Positions 53,338 through 61,577 of a DNA stretch of 64,000 nucleotides are shown here, in pieces; the first letter of the stretch is position 1; each line of letters begins with the position of its first letter. This DNA comes from Bacillus aerolatus. GTDB taxonomy: Bacteria > Bacillota > Bacilli > Bacillales > Domibacillaceae. The stretch covers positions 1 through 64,000 of the forward strand of contig NZ_WEIO01000002.1 of the NCBI RefSeq assembly GCF_009183655.1, in the 5' to 3' direction. The position numbers were made by a program, and so were the translations under genes. A model generated the notes under the pieces. That model saw nothing but the letters and a program-made list of their open reading frames with translations. It was not told where the DNA came from and ran no database searches.

Positions 53338-54507
53338 ATGAGTGGAAATTATTCTTTTCAAACAAAACTATTGCATAACCGCCACAAATTTGATGAAGGA
53401 ACCGGTGCGGTAAGTGTGCCGATCCAGCATGCTTCTACGTTCCATCAAAAAGAATTTGACAAGTTTGGCAGCTACGATTACAGCCGTTCAGGGAACCCAA
53501 CGAGAGAAGCACTAGAAGAGGCCATTGCTGAACTGGAAGGAGGCACTAGAGGGTTCGCTTTTTCATCCGGTATGGCCGCGATCTCTACAGCCTTTCTTCT
53601 TTTGTCCAAAGGAGACCATGTGTTAATTACAGAAGATGTGTACGGGGGAACGTACCGGATGGTTACTTCTGTATTGAACCGTTTTGGCATTGACCACACG
53701 TTTGTGGACATGACTAATTTGCATGAAGTCGCTTTAAATATTAAAGACAATACGAAGTTGATTTATATGGAAACACCATCTAATCCTTTATTGAAAGTGA
53801 CAGATATTCAAGGGGTTGTCAAACTGGCAAAAGCGAACAACTGTCTTACTTTTGTCGACAACACGTTTTTAACGCCTGCTCTTCAGCGTCCACTTGAACT
53901 TGGCGTGGATGTTGTTCTTCACAGCGCGACTAAATTCTTATCCGGGCACAGCGACGTGCTGGCTGGACTGGCGGTTACAAAAGATGAGGAATTGGGCAAT
54001 CGTTTATATGCTTTGCAAAATTCATTTGGGGCAGTTCTCGGAGTCCAAGATGCATGGCTCGTCTTGCGAGGGCTGAAAACTCTCCATGTTCGTCTTGAGC
54101 AATCTTCAAAATCAGCGAAAACGTTAGCTGATTTTTTACAAAAACATGATCTTGTCGAAAAAGTATATTATCCGGGATTAACCGACCACCCGGGCTATGC
54201 AGTTCATTCTTATCAGACAGATGGCCCCGGAGCTGTTCTTTCCTTTGAACTGAAAAATGAAGAAGCTGTCCGGCAATTCGTCAACCGGGTGAAAATTCCA
54301 GTGTTTGCTGTTAGTCTTGGAGCGGTAGAATCGATCTTGTCGTATCCGGCTAAGATGTCCCATGCCGCCATGCCGCGAGAAGAAAGGTACAAAAGAGGAA
54401 TTACAGACGGCTTATTAAGGTTATCTGTCGGTCTTGAATCAGTTGATGATTTGATCGCAGATTTTACCGAAGCTCTGCAAGCAGTAGAACAATCTGTTTT
54501 CATTTAA
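53338..54507 (+). CDS. metC: Cystathionine beta-lyase
   Basis: A 389-residue PLP enzyme. YDYSRSGNPTREALE, EDVYGGTYRMV and HSATKFLSGHSDVLAG with the PLP Lys. It splits cystathionine to homocysteine, pyruvate and ammonia. ATG after AAGGAGTG. With metI this completes transsulfuration to homocysteine, shut off by SAM through the S-box. Confidence 0.94.
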   Translation: MSGNYSFQTKLLHNRHKFDEGTGAVSVPIQHASTFHQKEFDKFGSYDYSRSGNPTREALEEAIAELEGGTRGFAFSSGMAAISTAFLLLSKGDHVLITEDVYGGTYRMVTSVLNRFGIDHTFVDMTNLHEVALNIKDNTKLIYMETPSNPLLKVTDIQGVVKLAKANNCLTFVDNTFLTPALQRPLELGVDVVLHSATKFLSGHSDVLAGLAVTKDEELGNRLYALQNSFGAVLGVQDAWLVLRGLKTLHVRLEQSSKSAKTLADFLQKHDLVEKVYYPGLTDHPGYAVHSYQTDGPGAVLSFELKNEEAVRQFVNRVKIPVFAVSLGAVESILSYPAKMSHAAMPREERYKRGITDGLLRLSVGLESVDDLIADFTEALQAVEQSVFI

Positions 54508-54512
54508 ACAGC

Positions 54513-54545
54513 AAAAACCGGAAAGATGAATCTTTCCGGTTTTTC
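54513..54545. terminator. Bidirectional terminator between metC and the GlsB-like gene
   Basis: AAAAACCGGAAAGA/TCTTTCCGGTTTTT, a perfect stem with a three-to-four base loop. Confidence 0.88.
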
Positions 54546-54558
54546 GATTACTATGGAC

Positions 54559-54819
54559 TTAGTGGGCACGGTCGCGGTTCATACTCTTCATAATAAAGCT
54601 GACGATAAAGACAAGAATAAGCGCTCCGATTAAAGCAGGGATAATGGCTATGCCGCCAAGGTCAGGACCCCAGTCTCCAAAAAGTGCGCCGCCGACCCAA
54701 GCACCAATAATACCAGCAATAATGTTTCCGATGACGCCGCCTGGGATGTCTTTACCTAAAATTAGTCCGGCTAACCAGCCGATGATTCCTCCGACAATTA
54801 AAAACATAATAAATCCCAT
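54559..54819 (-). CDS. GlsB/YeaQ/YmgE-family small membrane protein
   Basis: An 86-residue protein with three hydrophobic segments and Gly-rich helices (GGIIGWLAGLILG, GVIGNIIAGIIGAWVGG). Matches the transglycosylase-associated (GlsB/YeaQ/YmgE) family, often stress-induced; the function is unknown. ATG after AAGGAGGAAA. Confidence 0.88.
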   Translation of the reverse strand: MGFIMFLIVGGIIGWLAGLILGKDIPGGVIGNIIAGIIGAWVGGALFGDWGPDLGGIAIIPALIGALILVFIVSFIMKSMNRDRAH

Positions 54820-54948
54820 GTTTTGTTTCCTCCTTACTTTTTTTTGTTCTTCCGTGCTTGGTTTATTTATTCCCGAATCAGCTCATATAAAACACAAAAA
54901 GTCAATTAAATTAAAAATTAACTTTTCTGATAAAGGTTTAAAATTGAA

Positions 54949-54980
54949 CAACATGGAGAGCGGTTCAGCTCTCCATGTTT
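54949..54980. terminator. Terminator-like hairpin
   Basis: AACATGGAGAGC/GCTCTCCATGTT, a perfect 12-bp stem followed by TATT on the plus strand. It lies downstream of the aromatic-acid-exporter-like gene on the minus strand and could serve that gene. Confidence 0.65.
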
Positions 54981-54984
54981 ATTA

Positions 54985-55065
54985 CTATTTCCTTATTAAA
55001 AATTCATATTCCTCTTCAAATGCTTTAATTACCGGGCACAATTCGCTTACTTCATTTATTTGCCG
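54985..55065 (-). other. Coding-like fragment without a start
   Basis: Between a TAG and a second TAG, 26 codons read RQINEVSELCPVIKAFEEEY and end FLIRK. No start codon with a site, no family. Possibly the tail of a lost gene. Confidence 0.2.
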
Positions 55066-55079
55066 CTAATTTCAGCAGA

Positions 55080-56138
55080 CTATTGCCTGTAGTCAAATAA
55101 AGGCGGCGAAAATTGTTTTTGGCGGAAAGTTGAATGTGCCTGCAGCTCTTCTACTAATTCAAAAATAGCGAGCACTTCGTACAAAAGGGATATTTCAATG
55201 GTAAAAAGCCTGTTCATTTCGCCGTATTCTTCTTCTTCATTAGCTTTGGCATACCAAAATTGTTCCATAATCGGCTGCATAGTGGCGTGCAGTGTACGGT
55301 CAAACTTGCCATCAGGATCTTCAATATAAGCAGCAAGGGAGAGAGAAGATTGTAAAATCAGTTTTTTTTGCTGCTCCTTCCAAGTGAGTGGTCCAGACGG
55401 AATGGCAATTAAGTTGCCGAGATGAAAATGTATGTGTCTTAACGTTTCCAGTTTTTTAAGATCGAAATGAACTTTTCGCATCTCTTCACGGGTAAAACGG
55501 CGGTAGCGCCATTCTCCGCGCTGGAAGTGGCAAAGCGTCTCTGTTTTTTCGAATGTGCGCTGGTCTTCCTGATAAGCGGACTCCAATGGCTTGACATCTT
55601 TTTCCTCCAAAAGACCACCGACCACGTCAGTTAATAGACGGGCAGTTCTTGTCTGAAGGAGGACAACTTTTTTTGAAATCTCCACTGAATAATCAGGAGG
55701 CATAATAAATAAATTAACGAGTGTGGAAACGACGAGTCCGATGCTTGTCGTTCCGAGCCGCGTGAAAAAAGTGCGGATGAAGTGGTCATCAACGACATCG
55801 ATCATAGCTACCGCTGATAAAGTAGCGACGAGTAACCCGGCATCGAGTTTTAGTTTTGAGCAGGTAAGGATTGTCAACATGGCTGCTAATGTAAAAGTGA
55901 TAGCTCCCTGGCCGAATAAATATGTAAACAGCACAGCATAAGCGGCACCGATCGCGGAAGCGGGAAAGCGGATCAGTCCTTTTTTTATGGATGCGGCTGC
56001 TGTTGGTTCAATCGTAACAATAGCAGTAATGACGGCGAAAACGGGTGACCAGCCGAATGCCTCACAAATAAGAGCTGTAATTAAGACAGCGGCGCCTGTT
56101 TTAAGAATGCGGCCGCCGAGAAATTGAAAAAGATGCAT
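55080..56138 (-). CDS. Aromatic acid exporter family (ArAE/DUF939) membrane protein
   Basis: A 352-residue protein: N-terminal half with about five to six hydrophobic helices (GRILKTGAAVLITALIC, FAVITAIVTIEPTAAASIKKG) and a helical soluble C-terminal half. This matches the aromatic acid exporter family of Bacillus (YqjA/YgaE-like). ATG at 56138 has CAGGTGG five bases ahead; upstream in-frame ATGs at 56165 and 56174 lack sites. The substrate is unknown. Confidence 0.78.
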   Translation of the reverse strand: MHLFQFLGGRILKTGAAVLITALICEAFGWSPVFAVITAIVTIEPTAAASIKKGLIRFPASAIGAAYAVLFTYLFGQGAITFTLAAMLTILTCSKLKLDAGLLVATLSAVAMIDVVDDHFIRTFFTRLGTTSIGLVVSTLVNLFIMPPDYSVEISKKVVLLQTRTARLLTDVVGGLLEEKDVKPLESAYQEDQRTFEKTETLCHFQRGEWRYRRFTREEMRKVHFDLKKLETLRHIHFHLGNLIAIPSGPLTWKEQQKKLILQSSLSLAAYIEDPDGKFDRTLHATMQPIMEQFWYAKANEEEEYGEMNRLFTIEISLLYEVLAIFELVEELQAHSTFRQKQFSPPLFDYRQ

Positions 56139-56239
56139 AAAGACCACCTGTATTTGTTCATTCATATAGTACAATCAAGTATAGCATACAAACAATGCAG
56201 TTTTGCCGGAAATACAGCCATCACATAAGGAGTAGCAAT

Positions 56240-56276
56240 GAAAAAAGAACTGTCCAGTCTGGACAGTTCTTTTTTC
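56240..56276. terminator. Terminator of the nupC gene
   Basis: AAAAAAGAACTGTCCA/TGGACAGTTCTTTTTT, symmetrical, usable on both strands. It ends four bases beyond the nupC stop. Confidence 0.88.
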
Positions 56277-56279
56277 ATA

Positions 56280-57497
56280 TTAAATTAACATGCCGGCAAT
56301 GGCAGCGCTTAACAAGGAAGCAAGTGCGCCTGCAATCACCGATCTAATGCCTAGACGGGCAATGTCAGCCCTGCGGTCAGGGGCAAGGCTGCCGAGACCT
56401 CCTAAAAGAATGCCGAGGGAAGAAATATTGGCAAAACCGCATAAAGCAAAGCTTAAAATGGCTACTGTTTTTTCTGACAGGTTTGGAATTTCCGGAGCAA
56501 AATTAGAGTATGCTACAAATTCGTTAATAACGAGTTTTTGCCCGATATAATTACCAGCTTGAATCGCTTCTTCCCATGGAGTGCCGATGGCGAATGCAAG
56601 TGGGGCAAACACATAGCCTAAAATCAGTTCGAGTGATAAATTCTCTGCACCGAACCAGCTGCCGACGAGTCCGAGTATGCCGTTTAGCATCGCTATAAGT
56701 GCAATGAAGGCAAGAAGCATCGCTCCAATATTTAATGCTAGCTGTAAGCCGACACCTGCGCCTCTGGCTGCTGCATCAATGACGTTCGCTGATTCGTCAT
56801 CCGCTTCCATTTTAAATTCTTCGGGTTCAGAAGCAGTGTCTGTTTCCGGAACGAACAGCTTTGCCATCACGAGTCCCGCGGGTGCGGCCATGAAGCTGGC
56901 AGCAAGCAAATATTCAAGCGGTACGCCAAGCAGCGAGTAGCCGACTAATACAGCCCCGGCCACGGAAGCGAGACCCCCAGTCATGACTGCAAACAGCTCC
57001 GATTCGCTCATCTTATTAAGATAAGGGCGGATAACGAGCGGTGCTTCTGTCTGACCTACGAAAATATTGGCAGCTGCCGACATAGACTCCGCTTTTCTCG
57101 TACCGAGCAGCTTAGATAGAGCGCCACCGATAATTTTGATGAAAAATTGCATCACATTTAAATAATAAAGAACGGAAATTAAAGAAGAAAAGAAAATAAC
57201 GACTAGCAAGACATTGAAAGCGAACACAAATGTAACGTTCGATTCTTTCGTGTAAAGTCCGCCAAATAAAAAGTCAATCCCAGTTCTGGAATAATCAATA
57301 ATGGCATTGACAACCATTGTGAGATTCTGTAGTTGTTCTTTGCCCCAGTCCCACTTCAGAACGATAAAAGCAAACAATAACTGAATAGCTAAACCGCCAA
57401 GAACGGTGCGCCAGTTGATTTTCTTTCTGTTCGCAGAAAAAATGTATCCTATCCCGAGGACAACCAGTATACCGCCTAAACCCCAAAGATAATTCAT
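56280..57497 (-). CDS. nupC: Concentrative nucleoside transporter, NupC family
   Basis: A 405-residue nucleoside/cation symporter with about ten hydrophobic segments. The family marks are [32 protein letters not shown] (split) and [29 protein letters not shown] at 57497 after GAGAGGTGA; the longer frame upstream shows no family similarity. Whether it prefers pyrimidine or purine nucleosides cannot be decided. Confidence 0.9.
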   Translation of the reverse strand: MNYLWGLGGILVVLGIGYIFSANRKKINWRTVLGGLAIQLLFAFIVLKWDWGKEQLQNLTMVVNAIIDYSRTGIDFLFGGLYTKESNVTFVFAFNVLLVVIFFSSLISVLYYLNVMQFFIKIIGGALSKLLGTRKAESMSAAANIFVGQTEAPLVIRPYLNKMSESELFAVMTGGLASVAGAVLVGYSLLGVPLEYLLAASFMAAPAGLVMAKLFVPETDTASEPEEFKMEADDESANVIDAAARGAGVGLQLALNIGAMLLAFIALIAMLNGILGLVGSWFGAENLSLELILGYVFAPLAFAIGTPWEEAIQAGNYIGQKLVINEFVAYSNFAPEIPNLSEKTVAILSFALCGFANISSLGILLGGLGSLAPDRRADIARLGIRSVIAGALASLLSAAIAGMLI

Positions 57498-57651
57498 ACG
57501 ATTCACCTCTCCATATTTCTTTTCCATGCTCACAAGTGTATAGTTTATAATGAAATAATTAGATAAACAAGAAAACAGTTTATTCAATCAAATGACGTTC
57601 TGCAACAGGACGTCCTATGTAAGTTATAGTCTTAATTAAGGGTGGTTAAAC

Positions 57652-57894
57652 GTGAAAATTAGAAAAACATATTTACAGGATGAAGAAGTAAAAGTATTTA
57701 TATACGAAAATAAAAAGGAAGAAACGTTCGTTATTGCGGTTCCATTTGTGGAATGGTCGATTTCATTTACGTATGACGAAGCAGGAGAGACATTGATCGA
57801 ACGTCTCATATCCTCATTGAGCCATTCTCGTCTTAATAGTGAGACGGCAGCTGAAATGGCACAAAGGATTTATCAATGGACGCGTGAAATGTAA
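57652..57894 (+). CDS. yueH: YueH family protein
   Basis: An 80-residue cytoplasmic protein (KIRKTYLQDEEVKVFIYENK start, RIYQWTREM end) matching the YueH family of Bacillus, function unknown. Start GTG at 57652 after AAGGGTGG. Divergent from nupC. Confidence 0.82.
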   Translation: MKIRKTYLQDEEVKVFIYENKKEETFVIAVPFVEWSISFTYDEAGETLIERLISSLSHSRLNSETAAEMAQRIYQWTREM

Positions 57895-57985
57895 TAGACG
57901 CTGGCTGCTTTTTCCGTTATATTAATTTATTGTAGAAAAAGATAACAGATGAACGGATTTTAATTTTGAAAGGATTGGCTGCCTT

Positions 57986-59575
57986 ATGGCTTCATTAAAA
58001 GAAGAGGTTCTTTCTAGAAGAACATTTGCAATTATCTCTCACCCGGATGCGGGAAAAACGACTATGACTGAAAAATTGCTTTTATTCGGCGGAGCGATCC
58101 GCGATGCAGGAACGGTAAAAGGGAAGAAAACAGGAAAATTTGCTACGTCTGACTGGATGGAAATTGAAAAACAAAGGGGCATTTCCGTCACATCTTCTGT
58201 TATGCAATTCCACTACGACGGGTACCACGTTAATATTCTTGATACACCGGGCCATGAAGACTTCAGTGAAGATACGTACCGGACGTTAATGGCCGTTGAC
58301 AGCGCCGTGATGATCGTTGATGCAGCAAAAGGGATTGAAGCGCAGACGAAGAAGTTATTTCAAGTGTGCAAAATGAGAGGAATTCCTATTTTTACTTTTA
58401 TTAATAAATTGGACCGCCAAGCAAAGCCGCCGCTCGAGTTGCTGGCCGAGCTTGAAGAGGTTCTCGGCATCGAGTCATATCCGATGAACTGGCCGATTGG
58501 GATGGGTAAAGAGTTTTTTGGCATTTATGACCGCTTTAATAAGCGGGTGGAACAGTTCCGGGCGGACAAGGAAGAAGACCGCTTTCTTCCATTAAACGAA
58601 AAAGGGGAACTGGCTGTCGATCATGAGATTAAGAAATCATCTTTATATGATCAAACACTGGAAGAAACTATGCTGCTTGAAGAAGCGGGCAATGAGTTTT
58701 CCGAAGAAAGGATTGCCGCTGGAGAGTTGACGCCTGTGTTTTTCGGGAGTGCGCTGACAAATTTCGGCGTGCAGACATTTTTAGAAACATACTTGCAATT
58801 TGCTCCTTCACCTCAAGCGAGGCAGTCTGACCAAGGGGAAGTAGATCCTGCCAGTGAACAGTTTTCAGGGTTCATTTTCAAAATACAGGCGAATATGAAT
58901 CCTGCTCACCGCGACCGCATCGCCTTTTTCCGGATTTGTTCAGGGAGGTTTGAAAGAGGGATGAGTGTGACGCTGACAAGAACAGGAAAGTCATCAAAAT
59001 TGTCGCAATCTACTCAGTTTTTAGCTGACGACCGCAGCACAGTCAATGAAGCCATTAGCGGTGACATTATCGGTCTATATGATACAGGAAATTATCAAAT
59101 TGGAGATACGCTCGTTGGCGGAAAACCTTCATTTCAATATGAAAAACTGCCGCAATTTGCTCCGGAACTGTTTGTCAAAGTGTCTGCTAAAAACGTTATG
59201 AAACAAAAAAGCTTTCATAAAGGCATTGAACAGCTCGTGCAAGAAGGCGCAATCCAGCTGTACAAAACATTGCATACGGAGAATTATATTCTCGGTGCCG
59301 TCGGTCAGCTGCAATTTGAAGTGTTTGTCCACCGGATGAAAGGTGAATACAATTCTGAAGTCGTTATGGAGCCAATGGGGTCCAAAGTTGCCCGCTGGAT
59401 TGAAAATGAAGAGGCCGTGAAAGAAAGCTTGTCTAACTCCAGAAGCCTGCTCGTGAAAGACCGGCACGGAAAGCTTGTCTTTTTATTTGAAAATGAATTT
59501 GCGCTTCGTTGGTTCCAGGATAAAAATGAACAAATTAAGCTCTATCATCCGATGGAACAGGAAGAAGCCCGCTAA
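57986..59575 (+). CDS. prfC: Peptide chain release factor 3
   Basis: RF3 of 529 residues, the GTPase that recycles RF1/RF2 from the ribosome. G1 HPDAGKTT, G2/switch I region [13 protein letters not shown]3 [16 protein letters not shown]4 NKLDR. Domain II and III segments ([29 protein letters not shown]) follow. ATG after AAAGGATTGG. B. subtilis itself lacks prfC, though other bacilli have it. Confidence 0.95.
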   Translation: MASLKEEVLSRRTFAIISHPDAGKTTMTEKLLLFGGAIRDAGTVKGKKTGKFATSDWMEIEKQRGISVTSSVMQFHYDGYHVNILDTPGHEDFSEDTYRTLMAVDSAVMIVDAAKGIEAQTKKLFQVCKMRGIPIFTFINKLDRQAKPPLELLAELEEVLGIESYPMNWPIGMGKEFFGIYDRFNKRVEQFRADKEEDRFLPLNEKGELAVDHEIKKSSLYDQTLEETMLLEEAGNEFSEERIAAGELTPVFFGSALTNFGVQTFLETYLQFAPSPQARQSDQGEVDPASEQFSGFIFKIQANMNPAHRDRIAFFRICSGRFERGMSVTLTRTGKSSKLSQSTQFLADDRSTVNEAISGDIIGLYDTGNYQIGDTLVGGKPSFQYEKLPQFAPELFVKVSAKNVMKQKSFHKGIEQLVQEGAIQLYKTLHTENYILGAVGQLQFEVFVHRMKGEYNSEVVMEPMGSKVARWIENEEAVKESLSNSRSLLVKDRHGKLVFLFENEFALRWFQDKNEQIKLYHPMEQEEAR

Positions 59576-59592
59576 TTGATCCACTAACTTCC

Positions 59593-59628
59593 AAAAACCA
59601 GCTTGCTATTTGCACAAGCTGGTTTTTT
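59593..59628 (+). terminator. Terminator of prfC
   Basis: AAAAACCAGCTTG/CAAGCTGGTTTTTT. Confidence 0.88.
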
Positions 59629-59629
59629 C

Positions 59630-59876
59630 AATAGGCTGTTTTCTACAAGAGTGTTGTTTTTGTAGTATATTCTTATGATAAAAAGTGTAGCAAAAGGGTT
59701 GATTGGAGCGGAAGGTGCGAGACTCCTGCGGGATTAGCGGGACAGGTGAGACCCCGCAGGAGCAAAGCGACGAGGATGCTCACCGCCCGCCCCGCGGAAA
59801 GCGAGCATCCTGGAGCGGAAATCAACCAACCCTTTTCTAATAGCAACAAATTTTACGAAAACAGCCTTTCAATAAA
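59630..59876 (+). repeat. Large GC-rich palindromic repeat (MITE-like)
   Basis: About 245 bases between prfC and nhaC. Outer arms: AGGCTGTTTTCTAC near the left end and its imperfect complement TACGAAAACAGCCTTT at the right. Next come AAAAGGGTTGATT and AATCAACC-AACCCTTTT. The core holds CTCCTGCGGG/CCCGCAGGAG and GGATGCTC/GAGCATCC. It resembles a repeat I have seen scattered in bacillus genomes (GGAGCGGAAGG...CTCCTGCGGGA). No ORF. Confidence 0.7.
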
Positions 59877-59994
59877 ATACTTTCTAAAAAGTGATTGACA
59901 GTCAAAAGTGAATCGTTAATAATTGATTGTGTTACTTCAACGCACAAAAGCGTTCAAGTGAAAAAGTAACCAACAACATTTGGGGTGGACTTCT

Positions 59995-61374
59995 ATGTTT
60001 AAGATTGAATCGAAATTAAAACTATCTTTGCCAACAGCGCTGCTCATAACAGTAATGATTATGGCATTGATCAGCTTTTCTATTATAAAACTGAAATCGG
60101 TGCCGCATATTCCGATTCTGCTTTCCATTCTTTTGCTGCTCGCATTCGGAGCGTTTAAAAAGCTTTCATTTAAAACAATGGAAGAAGGGATGCTTGAAGG
60201 AGCCAAAAGCGGTATGGGAGCTGTTTTTATTTTCTTTCTTATTGGCGTGCTTATTAGCAGCTGGATTATATCAGGCACGATTCCGACCATGATTTATACA
60301 GCGTTTGGACTCGTGACACCTTATTTTTTTTACAGCATTGTGTTTATCGTTACAGCGATTGTTGGTCTCGGTATTGGCAGTTCCTTAACGACTGTCGCCA
60401 CATTGGGCGTGGCGTTTATCGGCGTGAGCCAGGCGGTGGATGCTTCAGCTGCCATTACAGCCGGAGCGATCGTATCTGGCGCTTTTTTTGGAGATAAGAT
60501 GTCTCCGTTATCTGATACGACCAACTTGGCGGCATCGATTGTCGGTGTTGATTTATTCACCCATATCCGCAACATGGGCTGGACAACGTTGCCAGCGTTT
60601 TTTATTGCACTTGTTTTATTTGCAATGGTCTCACCGGAAGTGGAACAAGCACAATTTCCGAAAGTGGAGACAATTAAAGCCACTCTTCATAACATGAATT
60701 TGATTCACTGGTATGCTTGGCTGCCATTGCTGTTGCTCTTTATTTTGTCAGTGAAAAAAGTTTCGCCTATCATCACACTCGCACTCAGTTCAATATTTGG
60801 TGTCCTTCTCTCATTTTTTCATTCGGACAGAACGCTGGCAGAAGTATGGGAAATACTATTTTCTGGCTTCACATCAAAGACAGGCAATTCAGAGGTGGAT
60901 GCTTTGCTGACGAGAGGCGGTATGGACAATATGATGTTTACCATCTCGCTCGTCCTGCTTTCATTAAGTCTCGGCGGCCTGTTATTTTCGCTGGGCGTAG
61001 TGCCCCGGCTGTTTGCAGCGATCGAGCAGCATTTAAAAAAAGCCGGCAGTACAGTAGCCGCTGCAGCCGGTTCCGCGATCGGTGTCAACTTTATTATTGG
61101 CGAGCAGTATTTATCTATTTTACTTACAGGAGAGGCGTTCCAGCGGCAATTTGAAAAAGTGGGGCTGGCGAGAAAAAATTTATCCAGAACGCTTGAAGAT
61201 GCAGGGACGGTCATTAACCCACTTGTCCCATGGGGCGTGTGCGGTGTGTTTATTACGAACATGCTCGGTGTATCCACAGTAGAGTATTTGCCGTTTGCAT
61301 TCTTTTGTCTTTTAAGCCCGGTGCTCACTGTTTTATATGGCATGACAGGCTGGACGTTAACGAAAAAAGAATAG
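59995..61374 (+). CDS. nhaC: Na+/H+ antiporter NhaC
   Basis: A 459-residue antiporter with about eleven to twelve hydrophobic segments. Family marks: GAIVSGAFFGDKMSPLSDTTNLAASI and NFIIGEQYLSILLTGEAF, and LEDAGTVINPLVPWGVCG. Exchanges Na+ for H+ in pH and salt homeostasis. ATG at 59995 after TTGGGGTGG. An inactivated relative is at 16205. Confidence 0.93.
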   Translation: MFKIESKLKLSLPTALLITVMIMALISFSIIKLKSVPHIPILLSILLLLAFGAFKKLSFKTMEEGMLEGAKSGMGAVFIFFLIGVLISSWIISGTIPTMIYTAFGLVTPYFFYSIVFIVTAIVGLGIGSSLTTVATLGVAFIGVSQAVDASAAITAGAIVSGAFFGDKMSPLSDTTNLAASIVGVDLFTHIRNMGWTTLPAFFIALVLFAMVSPEVEQAQFPKVETIKATLHNMNLIHWYAWLPLLLLFILSVKKVSPIITLALSSIFGVLLSFFHSDRTLAEVWEILFSGFTSKTGNSEVDALLTRGGMDNMMFTISLVLLSLSLGGLLFSLGVVPRLFAAIEQHLKKAGSTVAAAAGSAIGVNFIIGEQYLSILLTGEAFQRQFEKVGLARKNLSRTLEDAGTVINPLVPWGVCGVFITNMLGVSTVEYLPFAFFCLLSPVLTVLYGMTGWTLTKKE

Positions 61375-61379
61375 TTGCA

Positions 61380-61419
61380 AAAAGAGGGGAACGGACGTTT
61401 AGTTCTCCTCTTTTTTTAT
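61380..61419 (+). terminator. Terminator of nhaC
   Basis: AAAGAGG-GAAC/GTTC-CCTCTTT followed by TTTTA. Confidence 0.82.
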
Positions 61420-61577
61420 CGTCTAGGAAATGATAGACTTGCGGGCTGTGGATAACTCTGAGAGCTTTGAGTCGGCGCCCAGCAATTCAAAGTTGAACAG
61501 CGAATAGTGGTACATTATAGTTAAAAGGGTGAGTTTATACAAAAAGTGAACGAAAACATCTGAAAGGAGACTTATTT

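Noticed and set aside
55723-55941. Plus-strand ORFs inside the aromatic-acid-exporter-like gene
   Set aside because: Antisense to a membrane protein with a good start and family match.
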